Source: a bacterium
Lineage (GTDB): Bacteria > Patescibacteriota > Saccharimonadia > Saccharimonadales > UBA4665
DNA length: 64,000 bases
NCBI GenBank assembly: GCA_021848145.1
Contig: JAJZMX010000004.1
Coordinates: forward strand, 434,001 to 498,000
Direction: 5' to 3'
In this document: piece after piece, positions 1 through 9,680 of the stretch
How the letters are laid out: the number at the start of each line of letters is the position of its first letter
How positions within the stretch are numbered: position 1 is the stretch's first letter
Position numbers and translations under genes: made by a program
The notes under the pieces: model-generated
Databases searched by the model: none
Told to the model about the DNA's origin: nothing
Seen by the model: only the letters and a program-made list of their open reading frames with translations

Positions 1-872
1 TCTTTAACTAACGGAGCATAGGTATCGATGAATTCTTGAGCCGACGTTAATACACTATAACTTGATATAACATCTTGCTTAGATAAACTGTCGGCCTCGT
101 TTTGCAGTATTTGAGGATCAGTTGCGCTACCCCGACTTGGAGACCTTAACCCACGCCAAGACCTTAAAGCTCGCCAAGCCTCATCCTCGCTATGAGCAAA
201 TACTGACCAATGCGTAGCCAATACATCAAGTTTCTTGCCAGCAGAAGCTTCTATTGCAGGCTTAATAACAGTATCAAGTGATTCAGAAGCCTTCTTAACA
301 CTGGTAATTAGGCCCTCTGCAATCCTGCCGGTTAAAGTTGCAGTTTGGGAACCCGCGGCGGCTATATAAATCGGCACCTTATGTAACGGAGGGCTATATA
401 GTTTAGCGTTATTAGTTATGTAGTAGTCGCCTCTAAAAGTAAGCTTTTCCCCGTCCAGTAGTTTACGCATTATTTCAACGGATTCTTTTAATCTAGCTGC
501 TCTTTCCTTATATTCCGGAAAGGCTATCCCTAATGGAGCTTCATTAATCATCTCTCCTGAGCCAATTCCTAAGCTAAAGCGACCACCGCTTAAACGATCA
601 ACAGTAGCCGCAGCCTGTGCAACAATAGCCGGGTGATATCTGAATAGAGGAGTTGTAACAGCTGTTATTAGCTGTACTTTTTCAGTCATTGATGCAATTG
701 CACCTAAAGTCGTAAAAGCAAATCCACTTGCGCCACTATCCTCAACCCATGGGTGAAAATGCTCTGAAACCATTAGCCCATCAAAACCTGCAAGTTCTGC
801 AACTTTCGCATGCCTAACCAATACTTCGGGCTGATACTGTTCATGCCCTAAAAACCAATAAAACTTTGCCAC
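1..872 (-). CDS. LLM-class (F420-dependent, glucose-6-phosphate-dehydrogenase-like) oxidoreductase, C-terminus cut by window edge
   Basis: Manual reverse-strand translation from GTG at 872: MAKFYWFLGHEQYQPEVLVRHAKVAELAGFDGLMVSEHFHPWVEDSG...DRLSGGRFSLGIGSGEMINEAPLG, typical luciferase-like/F420 family. Confidence 0.8.
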   Translation of the reverse strand, partial: MAKFYWFLGHEQYQPEVLVRHAKVAELAGFDGLMVSEHFHPWVEDSGASGFAFTTLGAIASMTEKVQLITAVTTPLFRYHPAIVAQAAATVDRLSGGRFSLGIGSGEMINEAPLGIAFPEYKERAARLKESVEIMRKLLDGEKLTFRGDYYITNNAKLYSPPLHKVPIYIAAAGSQTATLTGRIAEGLITSVKKASESLDTVIKPAIEASAGKKLDVLATHWSVFAHSEDEAWRALRSWRGLRSPSRGSATDPQILQNEADSLSKQDVISSYSVLTSAQEFIDTYAPLVK

Positions 873-937
873 TAAAACTATTATATGACATGTTCTATTA
901 TTGAGTATGACTTAATACTAAGACAAGATTACTAATC

Positions 938-2698
938 CTATTTCCCAGATTCTTTGTAATATCTACGCCAAATTAATTTATGAATCGGGACAAAACGCGG
1001 TAAATCTCTTAGCCCAGGGATAAAGGGCACCAACAACAGTATAGCTGTAGCTAAACCGGTAAGATAAATTGCTATTAAATCTACATTTGCGGAAGTGCTA
1101 AAACCTGGGATTTGATACCAGAGGCTATACAACCAAAGCCAAGGCTGGCCTGGGTAAGATCCTGATTCATTCATCACACCCCACTGTGTGCCATACAAAT
1201 GCTCCTTCTTTGCAATGGACGAGAAGTAGTTGCCGTCTTCAATAAACAATAAGGGCTTCGTATAGTCAGTTCCGTAAAATTTTTGTTGTGACAAAAGGGC
1301 TGTATCAATAGCTCCAGTTTTGGCTAAAGCGAACTCACTAGCAATAATTTCAGGGACTGGCCCATCATTAGCCTTGGGTACTATAGGTACTCCGTTTATA
1401 AACTTAACCTTCTTCAGCACGGTTAGATATGAATTAGACCAGGATTTTTGTAATGACTTAGCAGCAGATTTGAAGATTAATATAGCATCCTTTAACTTTG
1501 CGTTATTTGGTTGTAATTTGCTTAAGGGAGAAAGTACAAAAGTATTAGCGGAATTTATAGGTTGATGAACTCCTGCAAGCATTTGCCAAGATATGCCGCC
1601 AAGCTTCTGAACCATTCCTGATCCGTTATTGTAAGGAGGTCCATAGGTTGCTGTAACGCTTGTTCCTGCTAACTCGCTGGCTGCAGTAGCCATAAAATCA
1701 GCCGGAGCTACTCTGGACCAAGATGCAACAGTTACTGGAGGCTGGTCTGGTGATGACAATATTCCGGCGAGCAGAATAACTAAAACCAGCACAACTAAAG
1801 TAGCAATAGAACCTTCCTTAATAATGTCATAACGTTTTTTAGGGCCTCTCCATTCAGCGGCTTCGGCCACTTTTAATGCTTTCTTTTGCTGCTTAGAATG
1901 GGCTTTTTGAATAGGATGAGAGACTCCCCTTATACGAACTAGCAATATGTGAATTCCAACAACAGATACCAAGATTAAAGGAATAAGAACAATATGCCAG
2001 GTTATCATTTGTCCAAAGTTCATTAAGTTAAAGAAGGATCCTAGGCCAACGGAATTTATCGCATCCTTGCCATTAGTAGCTATCCATTGTGAATCAAAAT
2101 TTTGTTGTGACAAGTAACCCGTAAAGGCCTCTACTATGGACATTAAAAAGGCTAAGACTCCGGTCATCCAAGTAAGGGCACGTCTTCCTCGCCAAGCCGC
2201 CATCCAAAACTTACCCCACAAGTGGATAACCATAAAGGCCATGAATAGCTCCACTCCCCATAAATGTATGCTGTTAACGAAGTGCCCAAGAGAGCTCTGA
2301 TGCCACCAATTAACACCTCCTATAGCTAGAGCCATACCCGAGAATATGACCATTCCTAACGCTGCTAGTGTGGCTACGCCAAATACATAAACCCAGGACG
2401 CTACATAGGCTGGCTGGCTGTCAGGAAGTAGCTTTTTGGGTGGTAAGATTTTTAAAATGAAATTCCTAATACCACTTGTCCACATGCCATTTGATTCGCT
2501 ACCATCAGGTTTATAGTTATCATCTTCGGTTATTTCAATTTTTGATTTTGACTTAGGGAAAGGCAACAATAAAGCAAGGCCAAAAACTATAACCATAACA
2601 GCTATGATTATTAAATTAGCAAAAGATATGGAAATAAATGACCACTGGAAATAATGCTGCGGATGATTAAGATTTACAAGAGCGGCAAAGTTAAGCAT
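938..2698 (-). CDS. Cytochrome b (b6/QcrB-like) membrane protein
   Basis: 586 aa; bis-heme signature HLWGVELFMAFMVIH (HX13H) and HIVLIPLILVSVVGIH (HX14H); multiple TM helices. Confidence 0.8.
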   Translation of the reverse strand: MLNFAALVNLNHPQHYFQWSFISISFANLIIIAVMVIVFGLALLLPFPKSKSKIEITEDDNYKPDGSESNGMWTSGIRNFILKILPPKKLLPDSQPAYVASWVYVFGVATLAALGMVIFSGMALAIGGVNWWHQSSLGHFVNSIHLWGVELFMAFMVIHLWGKFWMAAWRGRRALTWMTGVLAFLMSIVEAFTGYLSQQNFDSQWIATNGKDAINSVGLGSFFNLMNFGQMITWHIVLIPLILVSVVGIHILLVRIRGVSHPIQKAHSKQQKKALKVAEAAEWRGPKKRYDIIKEGSIATLVVLVLVILLAGILSSPDQPPVTVASWSRVAPADFMATAASELAGTSVTATYGPPYNNGSGMVQKLGGISWQMLAGVHQPINSANTFVLSPLSKLQPNNAKLKDAILIFKSAAKSLQKSWSNSYLTVLKKVKFINGVPIVPKANDGPVPEIIASEFALAKTGAIDTALLSQQKFYGTDYTKPLLFIEDGNYFSSIAKKEHLYGTQWGVMNESGSYPGQPWLWLYSLWYQIPGFSTSANVDLIAIYLTGLATAILLLVPFIPGLRDLPRFVPIHKLIWRRYYKESGK

Positions 2699-2790
2699 TA
2701 GTATTATTATATATGCTTAATCTCCATATTTTAATGTGACAGTGATCACAGTACTTGTTTTAATACTAGTATTAAGTTAAAAATTACAAA

Positions 2791-3264
2791 CTATCGGTGT
2801 TTTTGGTACTTTCCAATCATATCGGCGCTAGAGACAATTTTTCCTTTCATTGCTTTTTCAACATCTGATTTAGTTGCGTTTTCATCTAGCTGAAGTGGCT
2901 CGCTTAAAACATACAACTTGAAAAAATACCTATGTTCTCCATTCGGAGGTGCTGGTCCAACATAAGTATTTTCTCCAGTCCCGTTCTTGCCGATGACCGC
3001 TCCGTATGGAACACTATTTTCCTGAATTATTGTAGTATCTGGAGATATATTAAATACCACCCAATGGTCAAAGGTTTTACCAGGACCATCTGGGTCTGTA
3101 GCAGCATCTGGGTCATCAATTACCAATACTAAACTTGCAGCGTCATGGATAAGCCCAGATATAACTAAAGGTGGACTGATATTTTCTCCATCAGAAGTAT
3201 ACTTCTTCGGTATACTACCACCGTTTTCAAAAACAGGACTAGAAATGCTTAAGTCTTCTTCCAT
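2791..3264 (-). CDS. YbhB/YbcL family Raf kinase inhibitor-like (PEBP) protein
   Basis: PEBP motifs DPDAATDPDGPGKTFDHWVVFNISP and GPAPPNGEHRYFFKLYVL. Confidence 0.9.
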   Translation of the reverse strand: MEEDLSISSPVFENGGSIPKKYTSDGENISPPLVISGLIHDAASLVLVIDDPDAATDPDGPGKTFDHWVVFNISPDTTIIQENSVPYGAVIGKNGTGENTYVGPAPPNGEHRYFFKLYVLSEPLQLDENATKSDVEKAMKGKIVSSADMIGKYQKHR

Positions 3265-3384
3265 GACCTTAATGCTACATGAATAGTTATTTCATTATGT
3301 ATAAACTATTTTACTAATAATTTCGATTTATAAATTTCTTTTATAGTTGCATTTATTACGAAAAATACGGATCATTATATTGAA

Positions 3385-4848
3385 GTGGATACTAATATTG
3401 AGTCAGACCACGAATGGTTTCTAGACAAACCACACGAGGAATGTGGGGTAGTGGGCGCTCAAATACCAAGAAGCAATCCTGGGTTAGCAAGCATGCTAGG
3501 CGAAGGTTTGCTAAGCCTGCAACATAGGGGTCAGGAAGCAGCTGGTATTGCGATAATGACAGGAGGAGGTGAACTACAGATTCTTAAGGATTTAGGATCA
3601 GTAGAAAAAGTCATGGGTGGTTCTAGACTTGATACATTACCTGCCGGAAACATAGGAATAGGACATGTTCGATGGGGTACGGTGAGAAACGTTGAGCAAC
3701 ACGGTAATGCAAGCGCCGGGCCTTTCAATTTCCCTTCTAAAGATGGATCAAATGTTGTCTTGGCACATAATGGTCACATAAATAACACCAAAGAGATTGC
3801 CGCTAATTTCGGAATTGAGGAGGATTACTTAACTGATTCAGAATTAGCCGCTAGGGCCGTGGCAAGAGTAATGAATAAAAATAGGGATTTAGGTGATGCT
3901 TTAACTGAAGTTTTCGCCGTAGCAGATGGAGCCTTTTCTGTTATTGCTATGAACCAAGAGCAACTAGTTGCCCTTAGGGATCCACATGGTTTTAGGCCAT
4001 TGATGCTTGGTACTTATGATGGGGGTGGAATTGCTTTTGCATCTGAAACGCCCGCGCTGGAAGCCATGCAGGCAAATTACCGTTACGAAATACCCAGAGG
4101 GAGTGTTGTAGTAACAGATAAGGGAGGAGGATTATCCACTTTTTTTCCATTTCCTGAAAAACCAAGCAGTCTTTGTGCGTTTGAGTTAATTTATCTATCA
4201 GCTCCACACGGAACCCTGAACGAGCGTAGTGTGCATATGGTAAGAAAGCAAATGGGCAAGAATCTAGCGAAGGAGCATCCGGCCAATGCAGATGTTGTTG
4301 TGGGAGTTCCTGATTCCGGTATTCCTGCAAGCGAGGGATATTCCGAAGAGAGCGGCATTCGTAGAGTAAGTGGACTAATCAAGAACCGCTCAAGAAGAGT
4401 CTTTCTTGATCCAACAGAAGCAGAACGCTCACTTACGCTAAAACGTAAAATATCCGTTATTCAGTCAGAAATATATGGTAAGCGTATCGTTTTAGTAGAC
4501 GATTCTATTATTCGCGGAACCACTATGAAAGGAATCGTTGCAATGTTAAGGTCTAATAACGTCGACCAAGTTCATTTAAGAATACCTTGCCCTCCCTACC
4601 TTAATCCTTGCTTCTTTGGTATGAACACTTCAGAACCCAAAGAACTTATAGCAAATCAAATTCATAATAAGGAAGAGCTTTGCAAATACTTAGGGGTCGA
4701 CTCAATAGAATTTTTATCTATCGGTGGCCTAAGATCAGCTGCGGCCGATGCTGCAGGTAAGCTTTGCTTGGCATGCATGGATGGTAAATACCCAAGCAGC
4801 GTACCTATTGATCCTGCAAAGATTAAGTATCCTCAAGAAACAACATAG
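3385..4848 (+). CDS. purF: Amidophosphoribosyltransferase
   Basis: 487 aa; propeptide then CGVVGA (N-terminal nucleophile Cys), SLQHRGQEAAGI, VLVDDSIIRGTT PRPP motif; GTG start. Confidence 0.95.
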   Translation: MDTNIESDHEWFLDKPHEECGVVGAQIPRSNPGLASMLGEGLLSLQHRGQEAAGIAIMTGGGELQILKDLGSVEKVMGGSRLDTLPAGNIGIGHVRWGTVRNVEQHGNASAGPFNFPSKDGSNVVLAHNGHINNTKEIAANFGIEEDYLTDSELAARAVARVMNKNRDLGDALTEVFAVADGAFSVIAMNQEQLVALRDPHGFRPLMLGTYDGGGIAFASETPALEAMQANYRYEIPRGSVVVTDKGGGLSTFFPFPEKPSSLCAFELIYLSAPHGTLNERSVHMVRKQMGKNLAKEHPANADVVVGVPDSGIPASEGYSEESGIRRVSGLIKNRSRRVFLDPTEAERSLTLKRKISVIQSEIYGKRIVLVDDSIIRGTTMKGIVAMLRSNNVDQVHLRIPCPPYLNPCFFGMNTSEPKELIANQIHNKEELCKYLGVDSIEFLSIGGLRSAAADAAGKLCLACMDGKYPSSVPIDPAKIKYPQETT

Positions 4849-4879
4849 CCATTGGCAGAAACCATAACTAATTGATAGG

Positions 4880-5383
4880 CTATTTCTTCTTAATTAGGCC
4901 ATGCACATATGCTGCTTGTCCTACATGTTGCAAGCTATCTGCAATTACACTAACAAGCCTTACAGCCAGAGTTACGGGCGGTTTCCAAGACCCGTCTACA
5001 ATTCTGGAATAATCCCCTTCATTTAATTGCTTTATCCAGCTAATAGTTGACTCATGGACATTGTCAAAATATTCAATAAGTAATTTAGAGCTAACTTTAA
5101 CCTTCGCTACTTCGTCCGAACTTTGTCCATAGCCCGTTGCAGATTTACTAAAAGGAAGGTCAAATTTTTCATACCAGCCCTGGTACCAAATTTGTTCCCT
5201 GTCAGCTATTCCGGCAATATGGTCATCCTGAACACGTGTTAGGTGCCAAATCAGCCAAGCAATAGTATTAGCATTTTCGGATGGTCGTTTGGTAAGTTCA
5301 TCTTCACTCAAATCTTCGATAACCGTATGTACTGAGTGCTTTATTCTTTCGTATGAGTCTATCATCAGATCATTTGCCAGCAT
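4880..5383 (-). CDS. DinB/DUF664 family protein
   Basis: 167 aa; ERIKHSVHTVIEDLSEDELTKRP...NTIAWLIWHLTRVQDDHIAG, DinB-like helical signature. Confidence 0.8.
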   Translation of the reverse strand: MLANDLMIDSYERIKHSVHTVIEDLSEDELTKRPSENANTIAWLIWHLTRVQDDHIAGIADREQIWYQGWYEKFDLPFSKSATGYGQSSDEVAKVKVSSKLLIEYFDNVHESTISWIKQLNEGDYSRIVDGSWKPPVTLAVRLVSVIADSLQHVGQAAYVHGLIKKK

Positions 5384-5496
5384 TAATGTCTCCTAACATT
5401 ATCTTTTGGGTATTTATATTCCATTATGATAACGAAAAGTTATGTGTCAATTATTACAGCATTAAATTTTATCGTAACGTATACGAGCTTTTAGAG

Positions 5497-6369
5497 TCAT
5501 ACACCCTTTTCTTCTGCCCGCTGGACACGCGAAGACGTAGACAATATAACTATGCCCCAGCCAACGATACCGATACATAATAATTCCACTAAAAGCCGAA
5601 GGGGAGTATGAAGTATAGTATCGCCGAATACATTAATCCCAATAAGCACACTAACAGTAGGCTCAGTAACTTCAAGTATAGGTTGTGCTATAGCTAGAGG
5701 CCCTGATCCATATGCCGTCTGTAATAAATATATTGATAACACCCCAGACAAAATAAGCGCATAAATTGGCCAATCACTGAGCATGTACACAAATCCGCCA
5801 TTATGTAATTGGTTAAGTGAAAGTTTAGTAAATGCCGCTATAAGCGAAAACGACACAGATGCTGCGATTGCGCCTGCTGCAGCACGTTTTTTGGGTGATG
5901 TAACATGTTTCACTATATACAAGCAGGCGAGAATAACACTAGTAATAGATAGGGTCGTTATTATCCATGGAAAAGCCTGAAATTCTACACTACCACCTTG
6001 GGGATGAGCGGCAACGAAAAGGCCACTCATGCCAATAATCATAGCTGCTACGGCTAACCATTCCTTTAGCCCGACACGTAATTTCAATTTAAAGTGCAAA
6101 ATTAAGAGAAGGAAGATTAAGTCAGTCGTAAGTAGGGGTTCTACGACTACAAGTGAAGCTTGTGACAATGCTGCTGCCTGAGACAAAAAAGATAAGATCT
6201 GCAAGAGAAATCCGAAGACAAACAGTTTACTAAGAGCATTTTTAACCGCCTGCTTACGGCTAATCAAAGTATGTATTTCTGGTGCCTTGGTAGAAAGGCG
6301 CTCTAATACCGAAGCTCCAGCATTAAAAGCCGATGAGAACAAACTGGCAATTATTGCAACAATTAGCAT
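5497..6369 (-). CDS. DMT/EamA-like membrane transporter (paralogue of 25502..26374)
   Basis: 290 aa multi-TM protein; VVVEPLLTTDLIFLLLILH and GSGPLAIAQPILEVTEPTVSVLIGI shared with the second copy. Confidence 0.75.
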   Translation of the reverse strand: MLIVAIIASLFSSAFNAGASVLERLSTKAPEIHTLISRKQAVKNALSKLFVFGFLLQILSFLSQAAALSQASLVVVEPLLTTDLIFLLLILHFKLKLRVGLKEWLAVAAMIIGMSGLFVAAHPQGGSVEFQAFPWIITTLSITSVILACLYIVKHVTSPKKRAAAGAIAASVSFSLIAAFTKLSLNQLHNGGFVYMLSDWPIYALILSGVLSIYLLQTAYGSGPLAIAQPILEVTEPTVSVLIGINVFGDTILHTPLRLLVELLCIGIVGWGIVILSTSSRVQRAEEKGV

Positions 6370-6503
6370 TACAGCTATTATTCATTTACGCGTGGGTAAT
6401 TCACTATATAAAATCAAACTGCTACTTTTCACGTAAATGTTAATACCGACCGGACGTTTATCTACTGGCTATAAAAAATTTAAGCTTGTTATATAATTTA
6501 TTC

Positions 6504-6842
6504 ATGGATAGCGGAACGCTAAAAAGTGAAATTAGAACATCCATAGATTCATCCCCTAGGTCTGTATATAAAATCATGGCGGAGAACCCGGATCTAAGCC
6601 CCGACTGGGTTGCTATGCAAAAAATTGACGAAACATCACTTGCAAAGCTTTACTTGTTGGGATCTGCCGCTTACCTAACCGAAAGTTTAAACGATGTATT
6701 TTGTTCAGAAATTGATGCCGTTAATTTTACATACAGGCACATATTAGAAATTAGTGAATTTATTTTTGAAGGAAAGGCTAAGATCGACAACATATGGAAG
6801 GAAGCCTTAGCCGACTTATTAACAAAAACGCCTAACAAGTAA
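6504..6842 (+). CDS. Hypothetical protein
   Basis: ORF with TATAAT 6 nt upstream of ATG at 6504; ORF track start at 6486 lies inside the promoter. Confidence 0.6.
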   Translation: MDSGTLKSEIRTSIDSSPRSVYKIMAENPDLSPDWVAMQKIDETSLAKLYLLGSAAYLTESLNDVFCSEIDAVNFTYRHILEISEFIFEGKAKIDNIWKEALADLLTKTPNK

Positions 6843-6846
6843 ACTA

Positions 6847-8118
6847 CTAAAAAAGTTGATTGTACTTGTTCTGTGGAAGCTTGACTAGAGCCTGAATCGC
6901 CGCCTTACCCGCTACATTTAATAAGGACTTTGGATTAGCGGGAGATTTCATATTTGTTTCCCTAACTGTAGAAATCACTTTATTTGTAAAACTCGCATTA
7001 TGGTAACGATAGGCTAAATCCATAAGGCCTTGGTCATAAATACTGTCAAATGCAGGATTCCCATAACCATTATTTTGGCCAAAATATGCCATGGATCTTT
7101 CAGCCAAGGATATGGCATTACTCAAAGGGTATTTTGAAGGATTTACTTCGTTTAGTTTACTCATGGCCTCAAACATAACAGCTTGGCCATAAGTATATTT
7201 TGCATAATCTATGACATTATTCCGACCAATGTGGTCGTTATATAGACCAGTGCCTGGATCATAGAGATTATGCTGTACCCAAGAATATACTTTTTCGGCA
7301 AACTTTAGGTAGGACTCTTTGCCTGTAGCTTTGTAGAGTTCAACTCCCAATATAACTACAGGGGCATTAGATACCAAAGCCCGCCCATGACTAACATTAT
7401 TGTCAAGTTGGTACTGCCAATATATGCCACCGCCATTCGGATCCCATTGGCTATGCGCTAAGTTAAACACAGCCTCAGTGTCCTTAAGGAGCAAAGGGGT
7501 TTTTGTACGCAAATACTCACGGAAGTCAATTAATCCCATCCAATTATTGTCATCTATCAAAGGAGCATCAGAAGAAACGTGAAAATTGGTCGGTCCTTGT
7601 TCATAGCACCTAAGCATTTTACCTGTAGGGTGATGATTGCCTAATTTCCTAGATGGAACTTCTCCGATATAGGAACTGTTGATAGCATTTAGACTAGCTT
7701 TAAAGTGCCTAGAATAACGACGTGACACACCATTGTCCAAGGAAGTTAAATATTCAGCATTAAGTGCTTGAGAAGAGAACCATGCTGAAGCTATCCAACC
7801 TATACTGTTTCCTTTAAAAAGATTATCTCCAAGTGAGTAATTATTGACTATGTTTGCCGCTTCATTTTGTGGAATCGAAGGCTTACTGGATAAATCCGAA
7901 ACTGCTAAGTCTGAAATCATTGAAGCATCTTTATGCAGCACTGGTGTTACATCTATGACTCCTGAAACTACCGCCAATGATAAGACTCCTCCAACCAGAC
8001 GTCTTGCTAACTTTGACCTTACGACATCCTGACGTTCTGTAGGTATAGAGTCAGCAATGACAGGTATAGGAATATGCGTCCGTGTTTCAACTGAATTTTC
8101 GCCAACTACAATACTCAT
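6847..8118 (-). CDS. GH76-like (alpha-1,6-mannanase family) secreted/membrane-anchored glycoside hydrolase
   Basis: 423 aa; N-terminal TM, HSQWDPNGGGIYWQ, VSNAPVVILGVELYKATGKESYLKFAEKVYSWVQHNLYDPGTGLYNDHI (GH76 pattern). Confidence 0.75.
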   Translation of the reverse strand: MSIVVGENSVETRTHIPIPVIADSIPTERQDVVRSKLARRLVGGVLSLAVVSGVIDVTPVLHKDASMISDLAVSDLSSKPSIPQNEAANIVNNYSLGDNLFKGNSIGWIASAWFSSQALNAEYLTSLDNGVSRRYSRHFKASLNAINSSYIGEVPSRKLGNHHPTGKMLRCYEQGPTNFHVSSDAPLIDDNNWMGLIDFREYLRTKTPLLLKDTEAVFNLAHSQWDPNGGGIYWQYQLDNNVSHGRALVSNAPVVILGVELYKATGKESYLKFAEKVYSWVQHNLYDPGTGLYNDHIGRNNVIDYAKYTYGQAVMFEAMSKLNEVNPSKYPLSNAISLAERSMAYFGQNNGYGNPAFDSIYDQGLMDLAYRYHNASFTNKVISTVRETNMKSPANPKSLLNVAGKAAIQALVKLPQNKYNQLF

Positions 8119-8237
8119 TGAGCCAAACTACCCGTTCGTTATTAATTCTTAATTAAATTATAACCTTGCTTAACTTACAAAATGCTGTGCTTTATTCATC
8201 GTTGTATAAATCAAAATTTTTTAAACAATAACTAATC

Positions 8238-9680
8238 TTAATAAAGTTCGAAGACTAAACCCTGGTATCCTTGTAAATTCAGGCTAATTTTATTCTGGCT
8301 AATATTTACATCCGTTTCGTTATTAGAGCTTTGTGTATTAAAAACTTGTTTAATGTTATCGAATGTCTGGTCGATAAGGATTTCAGTTTTTTTCGTGGCT
8401 GGATCATAGTTAGATATTACAAAATAGTCTTTACTATTCGACGAAAAACTCCATGCAATTATCTTATCTTCTAAGCCATTTATTAATTTGTAACTAGAAA
8501 TGTCTGTAGAAAAGATATTTTGAAGGGCAAATAGACGATGGTAATAACCAGAAATTCCAGAATCGACTTCTTGAAATGGTTCACGATTAAGTTGTACTGG
8601 CGTACGAACAGAGAGGCCTTCTGCTTGGCCGTCATATATCATTTTTGACGAAGGAGTAGTCGCTATAATTAATAAGCATAACTGGTGCTTTTCCCAAGGC
8701 ATAGCTGAGGCGGCCCTATCTTCATCATGATTCTCTAAAAAGCGTACTAGCTGTATTTGTTCTTCTAGCTTTAGGTTTAAGTCATGTTTAATTTTATTAA
8801 CGCTATCTTCTTTAAGGAAGTCTAGAAAATCCTTGTCATAACAATAATCAAATCCAAAAGATAACAACTCCTCTTGAGTTTGCCAGTAACTTTCTGCTAT
8901 AAAGATAAAATCAGGGCATTTATCCTTAACTGCTTTAGTTATTTCAGTCCAATATTCAGTTTTTGGATAATAAGCCAGTCGACCCTCCCAGGTCTTAGAA
9001 AATATGCGATTCATTAGTAGCATTGCCATATCGCAACGTACCCCATCCGCAACTTTGCTAATAGAGATCAGCAGATCAATAACCGCACTCCTCAACTCCT
9101 TTGAAAATGCATTCAATTGCAGGACATCACTCCAGGGCTCATATTCGGGGTCTTTGCCTTTGGCATAAATATTTGCTCCTATTTCAATAAATGCCGATGA
9201 ATCATTTAAATCTTGGGGTACGCCCCTAATAAAGTACTCGGGATTAGATTCGGCCCAAGGATGATCAGGAGCAACATGATTAGGTACAAAATCTAGTATT
9301 AACTTCATTCCCCTCTTGTTTATATCTGACCTTACTTTCAACAGATCTTCGTGGCTTCCTATAAGGCTGTTAATATTGTAATCACTAATGCTATATGCCG
9401 ATCCAGCCAAGTCCGTACTAGGATTAAAATCTGGCAGTACAGTCTTCATGTTTTCTATAAAAGCCTGGTCTGAGAGATTTATTTTCAGGGCAACAGAGCT
9501 TCGTTTCCACACTCCCATTAGCCAAACGCTATTAAAGCCTTTTTCTTTTAAGCTATCCCATTCTTCATCAGGTATATTAGATAAATTAATTCCAGTCTTG
9601 TACTTAATGCTCAGCTTATTAAGCCAGATAAGTGTATTGATTTCGTAAATGTTAAGGCTACTACTCATGAGCTTTGCCAC
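8238..9680 (-). CDS. GH13 alpha-amylase family protein
   Basis: 480 aa; LILDFVPNHVAPDHPW, DGVRCDMAMLL, FIFIAESYW, LENHDEDRAAS (four GH13 conserved regions). Confidence 0.9.
   Translation of the reverse strand: MAKLMSSSLNIYEINTLIWLNKLSIKYKTGINLSNIPDEEWDSLKEKGFNSVWLMGVWKRSSVALKINLSDQAFIENMKTVLPDFNPSTDLAGSAYSISDYNINSLIGSHEDLLKVRSDINKRGMKLILDFVPNHVAPDHPWAESNPEYFIRGVPQDLNDSSAFIEIGANIYAKGKDPEYEPWSDVLQLNAFSKELRSAVIDLLISISKVADGVRCDMAMLLMNRIFSKTWEGRLAYYPKTEYWTEITKAVKDKCPDFIFIAESYWQTQEELLSFGFDYCYDKDFLDFLKEDSVNKIKHDLNLKLEEQIQLVRFLENHDEDRAASAMPWEKHQLCLLIIATTPSSKMIYDGQAEGLSVRTPVQLNREPFQEVDSGISGYYHRLFALQNIFSTDISSYKLINGLEDKIIAWSFSSNSKDYFVISNYDPATKKTEILIDQTFDNIKQVFNTQSSNNETDVNISQNKISLNLQGYQGLVFELY

Noticed and set aside
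3531-4382. Minus-strand ORFs inside purF
   Set aside because: Overlap a strongly conserved gene; composition looks like antisense translation.
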